DNA from: Siphonodentalium dalli
Lineage: Eukaryota; Mollusca; Scaphopoda; Gadilida; Siphonodentaliidae
Direction: 5' to 3'
Length of the DNA: 64,000 bases
Assembly: GCA_032622095.1 (NCBI GenBank)
Contig: CP136061.1
Coordinates: 170,877,107 to 170,941,106 of the forward strand
In this document: positions 16,901-28,429 of the stretch, in pieces
Layout of the letters: each line of letters begins with the position of its first letter
Position numbering within the stretch: the stretch's first letter is position 1
Translations under genes and position numbers: made by a program
Notes under the pieces: generated by a model
What the model was told of the DNA's origin: nothing
The model's input: the letters and a program-made list of their open reading frames with translations, nothing else
Databases searched by the model: none

Positions 16901-19900
16901 CACATATATAGGTATCACCACCACATACATATATAGGTATCCCTACCACATACATATATAGGTATCCCCACCATATACTTATATAGGTATCCCCACCACA
17001 TACATATATAGGTATCCCCACCACATACATCTATAGGTATCCCCACCACAAACATATATAGGTATCCCCACCACATACATATATAGGTATCCCCACCACA
17101 TTCATATATAGCTATCCCCACCACATACATCTATAGGTATCACCGCTACATACATCTATAGGTATCCCCACCACATACATATATAGGTATCCCCACCACA
17201 TACATCTATAGGTATCCCCACCACGCACATATATAGGTATCCCCACCACATACATGTATAGGTATCCCCACCACATACATCTATAGGTATCCCCACCACA
17301 TACATATATAGGTATCCCCACCACACACATATATAGGTATCCCCACCACATACATATATAGGTATCCCCACCACAAACATATATAGGTATCCCCACCACA
17401 TACATATATAGGTATCCCCACAACATACATATATAGGTATCCCCACCACATACATCTATAGGTATCCCCACCACAAACATATATAGGTATCCCCACCACA
17501 TACATATATAGGTATCCCCACCACATACATATATAGGTATCCCCACCACACACATATATTGATATCACCACCACATACATATATAGGTATCCCCGCCACA
17601 CACATATATAGGTATCCCCACCACATACATATATAGGTATCCCCACCACATACATCTATAGGTATCCCCACCACATACATATATAGGTATCCCCACCACA
17701 CACATATATAGGTATCCCCACCACATACATATATAGGTATCACCACCACACACATATAGGTATTCCCGCCACATACATATAGGTATCCCCACCACACACA
17801 TATAGGTATCCCCACCACACACATCTATAGGTATCACCACCACATACATATATAGGTATCCCAAACACATACATATATAGGTATACCCACCACATACATA
17901 TATAGGTATCCCCACCACACACATATATATAGGTATCCCCGCCACACACATATATAGGTATCCCCACCACATACCTATATAGGTCTCCCCACCACATACA
18001 TCTATAAGTATCCCCACCACACACATCTATAGGTATCCCTACCACACACATATATTGGTATCACCACCACATACATATATAGGTATCCCCGCCACACACA
18101 TATATAGGTATCCCCGCCACATACATATATAGGTATCCCCACCACACACATCTATAGGTATTCCCACCATATACATATTTAGGTATCACCACCACACACA
18201 TATATAGGTATCCCCACCACACACATATATAGGTATCCCCACCACACACATATATAGGTATCCCCGCCACATACATATATAGGTATCACCACCACACACA
18301 TATATAGGTCTCCCCACCACATACATCTATAGGTATCCACACCACACACATATATATGTATCCCCACCACACACAGATATATAGGTAACCCCACCACACA
18401 CATATATAGGTATTCCCACAATACACATCTATAGTTATCCCCGCCACACACATATATAGGTATCCCCTCCACATACATATATAGGTATCCCCACCACACA
18501 CATATATAGGTATCCCCACCACATACATATATAGGTATAACCACCACACACATATAGGTTTCCACGCCACATACATATAGGTATCCCCACCACTCTCATA
18601 TAGGTATCCCCACCACACACATATATAGGTATCCCCACCACATACATATATAGGTATCCCCAACACATACATATATAGGTATCCCCACCATATACTTATA
18701 TAGGTATCCCCACCACATACATATATAGGTATCCCCACCACATACATCTATAGGTATCCCCACCACAAACATATATAGGTATCCCCACCACATACATATA
18801 TAGGTATCCCCCCACGTACATATACAGCTATCCCCACCACATACATCTATAGGTATCACCGCCACATACATCTATAGGTATCCCCACCACATACATATAT
18901 AGGTATCCCCGCCACACACATATATAGGTATCCCCACCACACACATATATAGGTATCACCACCACACACATATATAGGTATCCCCGCCACATACATATGT
19001 AGGTATCCCCACCACATACATATATAGGTATCACCACCACACACATATATCGGTATCCCCACCACATACATATATAGGTATCCCCACCACATACATATAT
19101 AGGTATCCCCACCACATACATCTATAAGTGTCCCCACCACACACATATATAGGTATCCCCACCACATACATCTATAAGTGTCCCCACCACACACATATAT
19201 AGGTATCCCCACCACATACATCTATAGGTATCCCCACCACGCACATATATAGGTATCCCCACCACATACATGTATATGTATCCCCACCACACACATATAT
19301 AGGTATCCCCACCACATACATATATAGGTAGCACCACCACACACATATAGGTATTCCCGCCACATACATATAGGTATCCCCACCACACACATATAGGTAT
19401 CCCCACCACACACATATATAGGTATCCCCACCACATACATCTATATGTATCCCCACCATGCACATATATAGGTATCCCCACCACATACATCTATAGGTAT
19501 CCCCACCACATACATATATAGGTATCCCCACCACATACACATATATGTATCCCCACCACATACATATATAGGTATCCCCACCACATACATATATAAGTAT
19601 CCCCACCACATACATCTATAGGTATCCCCACCACATACATATATAGGTATCCCCAACACATACATCTATAGGTATCCCCACCACACACATATATAGGTAT
19701 CCCCACCATACACATCTATAGGTATCCCCACCGCACATATATATATAGGTATCCCCACCATACACATATATATATATAGGTATCCCCGCCACACATATAT
19801 ATAGGTAACCCCACCACATACATATATTGGTATCCCCACCATACACATCTATAGGTATCCCCACCATACACATCTATATGTATCACCGCCACACTCATAT

Positions 19901-21040
19901 ATAGGTATCCGCACCACATACATCTATAGGTATCACCCCCACATACATATATAGGTATCCCCACCACATACATCTATAGGTATCCCCACCACACACATCT
20001 ATATGTATCACCACCACATACATATATAGGTATCCCCACCACACACATATATAGGTATCCCCACGACATACATATATAGGTATCCCCACCACACACATAT
20101 AGGTATCCTCACCACACACATATATAGGTATCCTCACCACACACATATATAGGTATCCCCGTCACATACATCTATAGGTATCACCACCACATACATCTAT
20201 AGGTATCACCAACACATACATCTATAGATATCCCCACCACATACATCTATAGGTATCCTCACCACATACATCTATAGGTATCCCCGCCACACACATCTAT
20301 AGGTATCCTAACCACTCACATATATAGGTATCCCCACCACATACATCTATAGGTATCCCCACCGCACACATATATAGGTATCGCCACCACACACATATAT
20401 AGGTATCCCCACCACATACATCTATTGGTATCCCCACCACACACATATAGGTATACCCGCCACACACATCTATAGGTATCACCACCACATACATCTATAG
20501 GTATCACCACCACATACATCTATAGGTATCCCCACCACATACATATATAGGTATCCCCACCACATACATCTATAGGTATCCCCGCCACACACATCTATAG
20601 GTATCCTCACCACACACATATATAGGTATCCCCTCCACATACATCTATAGGTATCCCCACCACACACATCTATAGGTATTACCACCACATACATCTATAG
20701 GTATCACGACCACATACATATATAGGTATACATACCACATACATCTATATGTATCCCCACCACATACATTTATAGGTATCCTAACCACACACATATATTG
20801 GTATCCCCACCACACACATATATAGGTATCACCACCACATACATCTATATGTAACCCTACCACATACATATATAGGTAACCCCACCACATACTTATATAG
20901 GTATCCCCACCACTACATCTATAGGTATCCCCACCACACACACATATAGGCATCAACACCACACACATATATAGGTATCACCACCACATACATCTATAGG
21001 TATTCCCACCACATACATCTATGGTTATCCCCGACACATA
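10960..21040. repeat. Higher-order repeat pair, 5,113 to 5,137-bp period
   Basis: The block from about 10,960 to 15,900 recurs from about 16,075 to 21,040. The offset is 5,113 at the start and drifts to 5,137 after small indels. Shared rare variants include CACCACCCACATATAGG (11,005 and 16,118), ACACATATTCCCCCAATAC (11,575 and 16,690) and the TA-expanded units near 14,600 and 19,740. The interval 15,920-16,070 is itself a local copy of about 15,470-15,600. The two copies look almost identical, which suggests a recent exchange. Confidence 0.85.
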
Positions 21041-22219
21041 CATATATAGGTATCCCCACCACACACATATATAGGTATCCCCACCACATACATATATAGG
21101 TATCCCCGCCCTACACATCTATAGGTATCACCACCACACACATATATATGTATCACCACACACACATCTATATGTACCACCACCACATACATATATAGGT
21201 GTTCCCACCACATACATATATAGGTATCCCCACCACATACATCTATAGGTATCCCCGCCAGACACATATGTAGGTATCACCACCACACACATCTATAGGT
21301 ATCACCACCACATACATATATAGGTATCCACACCACATACATATATAGGTATCCCCGCCACACACATATATAGGTATCACCACCACATACATCTATATGT
21401 CTCTCCACCACACACATCTATATGTCTCTCCACCACACACATCTATAGTATCCCCACCACACACATCTATAGGTATCCCCGCCACACACATCTATAGGTA
21501 TCCCACCACATACATATATAGGTATCCCCACCACATACATCTATAGGTATCCCCACCACATACATATATAGGTATCACCACCAGATTCATATATAGGTAT
21601 CCCCACCACATACATATATAGGTATCCTCACCACACATCTATAGGTATCCTCACCACACACATATATAGGTATCCCCACCACATACATATATAGGTATCC
21701 CCGCCACACTCATATATAGGTATCACCACCACACACATATATAGGTATACCCACCACACACATATATAGGTATCACCACCACATGCATATATAGGTATCC
21801 CCACCACATACATATATAGGTATCCCCACCTCATACATATATAGGTATCCCCACCACACATATATAGGTATCCCCACCACATACATATATAGGTATCACC
21901 ACCACACACATATAGGTATCCACACCACATACATCTATATGTATCCCCACCACAAACATCTATAGGTATCCCCACCACACACATATATAGGTATCTCCAC
22001 CACATACATATATAGGTATCCTCACCACATACATCTATAGGTATCACCACCACATACATATATAGGTATCACCACCACACACATATATAGGTATCCCCAC
22101 CACATACATATATAGGTATCCCCACCACATACATATATAGGTATCCCCACCACATACATCTATAGGTATCCCCACCACATACATATATAGGTATCACCAC
22201 CACACACATATATAGGTAT

Positions 22220-22472
22220 GGAGAAACAGCTCTCCACTGTTATATTCTGCTCACAAGGTGGTGACAATCTCATGTTTCAATCACCTTGTGTTCTGGACCC
22301 ACACCTCGCTTGCGGTCGACCGCTTCGGTTCCAGTAGGTGCCTGGATTTCACGTCCGTATTCGTCAATCTCTATCAGTCAAGTCGAGGTCGCTCCTTTTG
22401 GGCAGGACCCACGTGACCCAAACCCCGGGGTCTCGTTTATATGCGTCGGGGAGTTTCCGTAATTATACTACA
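22220..22472 (-). mobile_element. 3' LTR of Gypsy element 1, cut off by the satellite
   Basis: Read on the minus strand this begins TGTAGTATAATTACGG immediately after a polypurine tract, the standard start of a 3' LTR. It contains CATATAAACG as a TATA box and a CACGTG palindrome, and then runs into the satellite at 22,219. The true 3' end (CA) is not certain. ATATAACA at about 22,238 could be the end, in which case the last 18 bases are flanking DNA. No matching 5' LTR was found near the other end of element 1 (28,000-29,500). That it is an LTR is inferred from the polypurine tract, the TG start and the promoter-like content, since there is no partner copy to compare. Confidence 0.6.
22436..22441 (-). 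promoter_or_regulatory. TATA box in the element 1 LTR
   Basis: TATAAA on the minus strand, about 31 bases into the LTR, in the context CATATAAACGAGACC. A CACGTG E-box palindrome follows at 22,410-22,415. Position and motif suit an RNA polymerase II start inside the LTR. In a 3' LTR it would drive transcription out into the satellite, in the sense that keeps all satellite frames open. Confidence 0.45.
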
Positions 22473-22488
22473 TTCCCCCTCACTTTCT
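22473..22488 (-). other. Polypurine tract of element 1
   Basis: The minus strand reads AGAAAGTGAGGGGGAA directly before the TGTAGTA start of the LTR. In LTR retrotransposons such a tract primes plus-strand DNA synthesis. Its exact abutment on TGT is the main reason for calling the LTR. Confidence 0.65.
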
Positions 22489-22526
22489 AAATGTGCTCCA
22501 CCCTTTGAATCTCTGGGTACTTCAAT

Positions 22527-25178
22527 TTATACCCTTCTATCAATGTTAGTTGACATTGTTTCACCTTGAAATAAACCTACCTTGCTCACGAAAAATTCTG
22601 ATTGTGAGTTACAATTTTTCACGCATAATTTAATATTCGTATACATGCTTCGTATTACCCGCATAATCTTACCGTTTATATCTGATCTCAACAATTTGAG
22701 CCATAGCGCATCTCTCCAAACAGTATCAAAAGCTTTGCGGAAATCAATAAACGTACCGTATAGTTTCCGTCCGCTCTGAAGATATATATTTATCAATGCA
22801 TGTAGTATAAATATATTATCAACAGTAGAGTGGCTTTTGCGAAATCCGGTTTGTGACTTACTTATTAAATCAACATCCTCTGCAAATGAGGTTAATCGGT
22901 TATTTAAAACGGAGGTAAATAGTTTTGCTAAACAGCTCAAAAGTGTGATACCTCGGTAAGAGTCCGGCATATTTGGATCACCCGAACCCTTATAAATGGG
23001 CTGTATTAGACCAACTGCCCAATCTTGGGGAAATAATCCGCTATTTAGGATCAGGTTGAAAAGTCGAACGTATATGGGCATCATCTCATTTACTGAAGCC
23101 TTAATATATTCGTTAATTATTTGATCAGTACCGCCGGCCTTGCGGTTTTTCAGCTTCCCTATGGCACTATAAATTTCTTCCTCCGATATGGGGTTATTTA
23201 GATATGACTCATTTAGAGTCTTAAAATATTCTCCAAAGATTTCAATATTTATTTTCGTTTGCCTCTTTTTGGGCTGCTTATCAGCGCACATTGAGTCGAG
23301 TTTGTCCCAGAATGACTTCCCCGAATTCTTACATAATTCCCTGAGCTCGGCTATTTCAGACTCACGTGCTTGTTTGATTTTTCTATCCATCACGTGTCTG
23401 TATTTTAAACTGGCGTCTTTCAACATTGCCTTGTTATAATCAGATTTGTTCAAATCGTATTCATGCTTGATACCATTGAAGCAATTTCTTGTTTCTCGGC
23501 ATTCATCATCGAACCAAGACTTGTTTTGGTGCACTTTTCTCCGCTTATTAGATTTCGGCCGATAGGTTCCCAGTGTGCGATTGGCCGCTGACTTTAATGA
23601 ACATACTACATGTCCACAAAGTTCGTCGACATCTGACTGGGTGACATTGGCGTCCTCCCTTTCTAAAGTGTCGAACACATAAAGAATATCTTTAATCATA
23701 TTGCGGTCAATATTGCTAGAGAAATATGTCCCCTTCTGTGGGTCCCACCGTTTTATTCTGGCATCATTGTATACCGATATGGGTATGTCATCAGCATCGC
23801 TCTCTCTCGACACCATTGGTGTCTTTAAATTCAAAACCAGATGTAGCGCACCATGTATATCGGAGAATAAGGGACAGTGGTCATCGACTCGAAAATTTCC
23901 TACCATACTGAAGAGACGCTTAGTTCCCAACGCGCAGTCTATCACTGTGCGGTCTGAGGAAGTAAACTTCCCCACATTTCTGTCTTCACCACATCTTCCG
24001 TTCAGAGTAATTAGGTTCATGGATTTACACATTGATATTAGTTTGTATCCATAGGCACTCACCTTACCTTTGTCCTGCGATACATATAAATCCCAATTAC
24101 TCTGTTTGGTCCCAATAAAACATCTTATTGCATCCAATAATGTACGGTTCATCCGCTCTACTTGCCCATTGGAAGAAGCGCGATGACTGGTTGTTCGACT
24201 TTTATGAATTCGGAGGGTTTTACACACCTCTTGAAAGAGCTCACTTTCAAAATTTGTCCCTCGGTCCGAAAATATTTCCAACGGGCACCCCAGTCTCGAA
24301 AACACCTGGGTAATTAAAGCCGTTGCGGTAACATCTGCTGTTTGTGAGGGGACGGGTAAACACTCCACCCATTTAGTAAAATGATCTGTGACCATTAAAA
24401 TATATTCATTACCCCTCGGTTTGTGGGGTAAAGGTCCCAAATAATCTATGTGTATTCTTTCCATAGGGAACCCAGAATAATATGGAAGCAGTGGATGTTT
24501 ACTTTTTCTGCTGGGCTTTTTCTGCTTGTTGCATACTGGGCATGCCGAAATGAAATTTTCTATATCTGATGCTAAATTTGGCCAATAAAATCTTGATTTT
24601 ATTTTTTCCCGGGTTCGATTTATGCCCTGATGTCCTACTGAGGGCAAATCATGGCATATAGCTATTATATCAGCTCTCAAAGAATACGGTATAACCAAGA
24701 CCTTATCTTTGTTGTACTTTTTGGTTTTACACAATAAATCATTTTCTAGTTGGTACCTTTCCCGATTAGCCCAATAATATTTGGCCTCGGCACTCCCTAT
24801 TTTGATCTCGGACTCAGGTGGGTCGATTTTATCACCCAACCATTTTCTAAACATAAATTGGTCATCTGCATTCTCCAACCCCACATCTGGCACATTATCA
24901 CTCCACGACTGCTCAATCTGAAGAATCTCCAATGGTTCGGAGAATAATGCTTGAATGTCCCCCACAATATTCCCTTGACACTCCATTTTCGCCACCCGTT
25001 TATTGGTTCTATGGGGTAATGGAACAATATCGTCCACTTCTTGAAAGAATTCACCCCAATTGTTTTGTATCCTTTGACAATATCTACACCCCTTGCACGG
25101 CAACTGGGATACTGGGATTCCAATTCTATACTGCCAAACACTCATCCCATTCTGGGAGTCTACTGAGGGCATCCGCAT
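22527..25178 (-). CDS. Gypsy integrase fused in frame to LINE endonuclease/RT fragment (883 aa)
   Basis: A single open frame joins two unrelated retroelement proteins. Residues 1-368 are Gypsy integrase: zinc-binding H176, H183, C213 and C216, then a catalytic core with D245 (HIDYLG), D305 (FSDRGTNF) and E341 (NGQVERMN). The D305-E341 gap is the classic 35 residues. From about residue 369 (DKGKVSAYGYK) it is LINE: the C-terminal part of an AP-type endonuclease (SSDRTVIDCALG near 407, DDHCPLF near 432), a linker, then RT blocks KNRKAGGTD (677), YRGITLLS (731), SQTGFRKSHSTVDNIF (775) and FIDFRKAFDTVW (810). It stops at LFQGE near 872, before the catalytic x-x-DD box, so the LINE RT cannot be active. 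About 63 bp are also missing near residue 110 compared with the copy at 42,157-42,537. The start codon given is simply the first ATG; a frameshift separates it from the RNase H upstream. A functional fusion is unproven. Confidence 0.85.
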   Translation of the reverse strand: MRMPSVDSQNGMSVWQYRIGIPVSQLPCKGCRYCQRIQNNWGEFFQEVDDIVPLPHRTNKRVAKMECQGNIVGDIQALFSEPLEILQIEQSWSDNVPDVGLENADDQFMFRKWLGDKIDPPESEIKIGSAEAKYYWANRERYQLENDLLCKTKKYNKDKVLVIPYSLRADIIAICHDLPSVGHQGINRTREKIKSRFYWPNLASDIENFISACPVCNKQKKPSRKSKHPLLPYYSGFPMERIHIDYLGPLPHKPRGNEYILMVTDHFTKWVECLPVPSQTADVTATALITQVFSRLGCPLEIFSDRGTNFESELFQEVCKTLRIHKSRTTSHRASSNGQVERMNRTLLDAIRCFIGTKQSNWDLYVSQDKGKVSAYGYKLISMCKSMNLITLNGRCGEDRNVGKFTSSDRTVIDCALGTKRLFSMVGNFRVDDHCPLFSDIHGALHLVLNLKTPMVSRESDADDIPISVYNDARIKRWDPQKGTYFSSNIDRNMIKDILYVFDTLEREDANVTQSDVDELCGHVVCSLKSAANRTLGTYRPKSNKRRKVHQNKSWFDDECRETRNCFNGIKHEYDLNKSDYNKAMLKDASLKYRHVMDRKIKQARESEIAELRELCKNSGKSFWDKLDSMCADKQPKKRQTKINIEIFGEYFKTLNESYLNNPISEEEIYSAIGKLKNRKAGGTDQIINEYIKASVNEMMPIYVRLFNLILNSGLFPQDWAVGLIQPIYKGSGDPNMPDSYRGITLLSCLAKLFTSVLNNRLTSFAEDVDLISKSQTGFRKSHSTVDNIFILHALINIYLQSGRKLYGTFIDFRKAFDTVWRDALWLKLLRSDINGKIMRVIRSMYTNIKLCVKNCNSQSEFFVSKVGLFQGETMSTNIDRRV

Positions 25179-25812
25179 TTACATGTTTTGCTCCCGCCCT
25201 ATGCTGAATGGTGAAATCGTATTGGCTTAATTCTTCCAACCAGCGGGCTATTTGCCCTTCGGGCTTCTTAAAATTCAGAAGCCATCGCAAACTATTATGA
25301 TCCGACCGAATAATAAAAGGTTGTCCCAGAAGCCAATATCTGAATTGCCGCGTAAACCTGACCACCGCCAAAAGTTCAATTCGGATAGCACAATACGTAC
25401 TTTGTTCGGGCGAAAGCCCATAACTCCCATATGCTATTACCCTCTCGACCCCATCCTGTATCTGAAGGAGCTCCCCTCCTATTCCCTTTGTACTCCCATC
25501 ACAATCCAATATAAATGGGTCAGTTTCATTTGCCAACGTGAGCAGTGGCGGCGAACCCAACGCGGTTTTGAGGGTTTCAAATGCTGTTTGTTCCATTTCG
25601 GTCCAATTAAATGGTTTCTTTCCCGTCACTTTATACAACGGGGCTGCACTCACCGCAAAATCTTTGATAAACATTCGATGATAATTAGCCCAACCCAAAA
25701 ATCGTTCCACCTCTTTGTTATTCTGAGGTATTGGCCAAATTTTAACGGCATCGGTTGCGGCATCCCCCATTTCCAATCCTTTTGCAGTCACCAATCTACC
25801 CAAAAACATCAT
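25126..25812 (-). pseudogene. Element 1 pol: RT C-terminal part and RNase H
   Basis: An open stretch of 228 residues. The first 70 are the end of a Gypsy RT (FLGRLV near the start, VERFLGWANYHRMFI near 36, PLYKVTGKKPFNW near 59). RNase H follows with all four acidic positions visible: FILDCDGSTKGIG, RIELLAVVRF, IRSDHNSLRWLL and HVNADALSRLP. It ends with a stop after DECLAV. The integrase continues in another frame overlapping this end, so there is a frameshift between RNase H and integrase. The same frameshift is present in copy B, so it predates the duplication. In the family, this region degrades the RNA template during reverse transcription in the particle. Confidence 0.88.
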
Positions 25813-26198
25813 TTTGTCTTGACATAATAAATATTTTTGGGCTTCAATTTAAGCTTGTAATGTATGAACCGAACAAACACTTTCTCCAAGTTCTCAAATT
25901 GGGACTCCATAGATACCGATAGTACAGAAATATCATCCAAAAAGGCCAAAGCCATCGGCTATGTATACTTGGAAGTGCGCCTGGTTAGCATCTAGCCGGG
26001 ACCTTATTTTATGTTTACTTATTGTTTGAAAACATGCATCCCCTACAGTTACTGAATTTAAACCCCTGAAGTCCAAAGCCCACCGCACTGAACCACATCG
26101 TTTTCGCAATAACACCGGCGCGCTTGTCCATTCGGAATCACTGGGGCGTATTATTCCTGCTTTTAACATTCCCGTTAGAAGTTTTTCTTCCTCCTCTG
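25813..26198 (-). pseudogene. Element 1 pol: RT fingers/palm with internal deletion
   Basis: The minus strand encodes EEEEKLLTGMLKAGIIRP, then RWALDFRGLNSV and SRLDANQAHFQV, which are RT blocks 1, 2 and motif A with its aspartate. Motif B (the usual MPFGL region) is absent. Sequence resumes, out of frame, at ALAFLDDISV, a form of the catalytic YxDD box, and then LEKVFVRFIHYKLKLKPK leads to the next segment. By comparison with the family roughly 40 to 50 residues have been lost between motif A and the FLDD box. The same deletion is in copy B. The upstream end is broken by the solo LTR at 26,199. Non-functional. Confidence 0.8.
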
Positions 26199-26981
26199 TG
26201 TGCCAATACGGGTACATATAACTCTTAAGGCTATCAGAACGGTTTGATTATTTATTTACAACAAAGTCAATAATGTTCAATCATCGGCATCTGGGTTTCT
26301 CCTGGTTGAGTTTAACTTCCTGTCGTCTGCTCGGTTTAGGGTCTTCTTCCGTCTTCTTAGATTGGGCGTGTCTCTTGTCTTCTACTCGGTTGAGTTCCGG
26401 TTGAGTTTGTCTTCGTGTCGGCGCATCAGTGGGGCGTTTGTTAGAAATACCAGCTCATAATGTTTACCTTGTATTTTCGTCCATTGCTCCAAACTGCTCT
26501 TCTACGCGTCCGAGGATTCTTGGTGATCGCTGGGGTAGTTGGTTAGAACTGGCTTCGGTTCTCAATTCGTCTGCCTTCAAATACGGAGACGGTATTATTC
26601 CGGGTCGGTTCGCATTTCATGGTACGTCAATTTGGGGCGTTTCTAGGTTAACCAGGCGGAGCAGTTTTCCTGTGTGTTCTTCAAACTCTGCTCCCTATCC
26701 ATTACGCTGTGTTAGGTTTCAGTAGCTTTCCCTGGCGAAGTATCTAGTCTCGCTAATCCCAAGATCGGTCTGTTTACTCCCCAATTATCCACCTGTGTAT
26801 GTGTCGGACATGGGTACTGCCTGGATGTCCGCTAATCTGTTTTTGATGTCCAGTATTTCGCAATCTAGGTGTAGCCGACAGGGGCGCTGATATGTGTGGT
26901 AATCTAGCGACCCCTGCGACTTAGAGATTGTCTGTCTTCTTCCCGGGTTGAAAGTTATGTCCCTGGGGTTGTCTTGGCACA
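26199..26981 (-). mobile_element. Solo LTR of the element 2 family, inside element 1 RT
   Basis: A 783-bp LTR with perfect 8-bp terminal inverted repeats: plus strand TGTGCCAA at the left end and TTGGCACA at the right. It is flanked by a 4-bp target duplication, TCTG at 26,195-26,198 and 26,982-26,985. Excluding the LTR and one TCTG brings the RT frame on either side back into register, so the insertion hit an RT that was open at this point. Members of the same family lie at 34,949, 43,541 and 48,447; the copy at 34,949 borders a primer binding site and the gag of element 2, which sets the orientation. AATAAA (minus strand, 26,251-26,256) is a likely polyadenylation signal. No internal sequence remains, so the parent element was lost by LTR-LTR recombination. 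Confidence 0.92.
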
Positions 26982-26985
26982 TCTG

Positions 26986-28102
26986 TAAAACATGCTGGGA
27001 CTCGGCGCATTCTATTTTTAACAGGACGGGCATCAACCGTGAGAATATTATGTTTCAGTGCTGTAAAATCCCCCAAATCATTTTCATCTTTCGCAAATGC
27101 CAATTGGTACCGAATTAATATTTTTTTCAATTGGACAGCTTGTTCGGGAGACAACAATTTCCGAGAATGATCAAAAAGATCTTCTAAATACTCAGGGAGT
27201 TCATCTCCCTTACATAAATAGGGGGTCACATCTGGTTCTTCTATATCTAATTTTCTGATGTCAACAACTTCTGAATCACCATTTGTTATTGCGGTCCCCA
27301 CCATTCGGCCAGCTTTAAGCTTGATATCCCCATCTGATATGTTTAGGAACACCATCATAGGCTTAGTTTTTGCCCTATGAAATGTCACCGGTACCAAACT
27401 GGGTTCTATGACATAATCCGGTAAATTGATTCTTTGTTCAATGGCTACATATTTAGCTGAATTTGCGGGAATAATTACCGATTTAGTCAAGGCAATTGTG
27501 ACATGCCTTGCTGCTTCAGAGGGTCCTGATGTGTACAATTTCATGGGAATTATTTCATCTCCCAAATACATATAATTTTCTTTCAAATTTAAGGACGCCT
27601 CAAATTCCTTCAGAAAATCTAATCCCAAAATCATAGGACATGTTATCGGTGCTACATACACTGTCCACAAATACCAACTCTCATGCGTATTGGGCCAACT
27701 ACTTTACCCGTGATTGTATTTTGGTCCCGGCCTTGCAATTTGTACTTTTATTTCCTTAACTAGTTTGGGTACAGGTGCAAAGCTTTTGAAAATGTCATTC
27801 GATATTACCGTGACCTCTGCCCCAGTATCCACCAGGCAGTCGAGTTCTACATTTTCCACCTGAATACCCACAGTATATGATAGTCGCTCTGTCAATTGCG
27901 CGATTTTAATTATCTCCGGGGATCTATTACTTTCCCCGTACCTTTCGGTGCTATCGCGAGCGCTCACGGCCGGCTGTATATCTGTTACTTGGGTTTCGCC
28001 TTTGTATTCTGACCCACTATCGATTTGTTTTTTAGTTTCTAATCTGGGATTCACATTCACTAGGTCAAGGGGAGTTAATGGGGTCGGCTCTGTACCTAGC
28101 AA
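26986..28102 (-). pseudogene. Element 1 protease and start of RT, frameshifted
   Basis: Two open stretches, 28,102-27,704 and 27,670 down to the solo LTR. The first has the retropepsin active site ELDCLVDTGAEVTVIS. The second holds the late protease motif CPMILGLDFL, a linker, and the RT entry (LGDFTALKHNI, RMRRVPACF) interrupted by the solo LTR. The break between them is a 10-bp deletion near 27,680; copy B at 44,980 keeps those bases and reads through in one frame. The protease would cut the Gag-Pol precursor. ORF starts here are only first ATG codons, as pol of such elements is normally made by readthrough or frameshifting from gag. Confidence 0.85.
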
Positions 28103-28429
28103 TCCTGCTCCGACCCACTGCTGTTTAAATCCACATTTTCCATGAATGCTACCCTTTGGTATTTTTTGGTGCCCCCGGAACCGCGCCAGAATTTAATTTA
28201 GCCGACCTTTCCGGGCCCTCCGGATTTTAAAGTTGATCCTGAAATCGCAAGTCCAATCCGTCGCTGCGTAGCAGGTTGATGATTCGTCGGAGTAGTTCGC
28301 AACAGCGGCATCGGTGAATGAGAGGCCTCCGTTGTTCGTATGCCGTCGGTGTCGTTGGTATGGCTGCTGTCGTGCTCTAGCGTAGGTTCGCTGGCGAGTC
28401 TGGATCGGCTGTCGGTGTTCGTCCGTGAA

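Larger units (their letters stand above)
1..22219. repeat. 25-bp tandem satellite, left block
   Basis: About 890 head-to-tail copies of a 25-bp monomer. On the plus strand it begins GGTATCCCCACC and ends in ACATACATATATA. Common variants are CACACAT for CATACAT, ATCTATAGG for ATATATAGG, CCCCGCC or TCACCACC for CCCCACC, and short 23-bp units lacking one TA. The plus strand is C-rich and the minus strand carries GGTGGGG once per unit. No other sequence interrupts the block. Because 25 is not a multiple of 3, every minus-strand frame reads the same 25-residue cycle (VVGIPIYVCGGDT followed by YICMWWGYLY and so on), and the consensus has no stop in any of the three. The long minus-strand ORFs of up to 353 residues are therefore a property of the repeat, not evidence of genes. 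The window opens inside the array. Confidence 0.98.

Noticed and set aside
1-22219. CRISPR-like array
   Set aside because: Repeats are contiguous with no unique spacers, and the surroundings are eukaryotic retroelements.
1-22219. Telomeric repeat
   Set aside because: The 25-bp monomer has no TTAGGG-type unit, and it continues in the same orientation on both sides of the island.
23188-24313. Plus-strand ORFs opposite the integrase/LINE frame
   Set aside because: Antisense shadows of a clear minus-strand retroelement frame.
28166-28189. TGGCGCGGTTCCGGGGG on the minus strand as a primer binding site for element 1
   Set aside because: It starts with TGG but no LTR ending in CA precedes it, and no tRNA match could be confirmed by eye.
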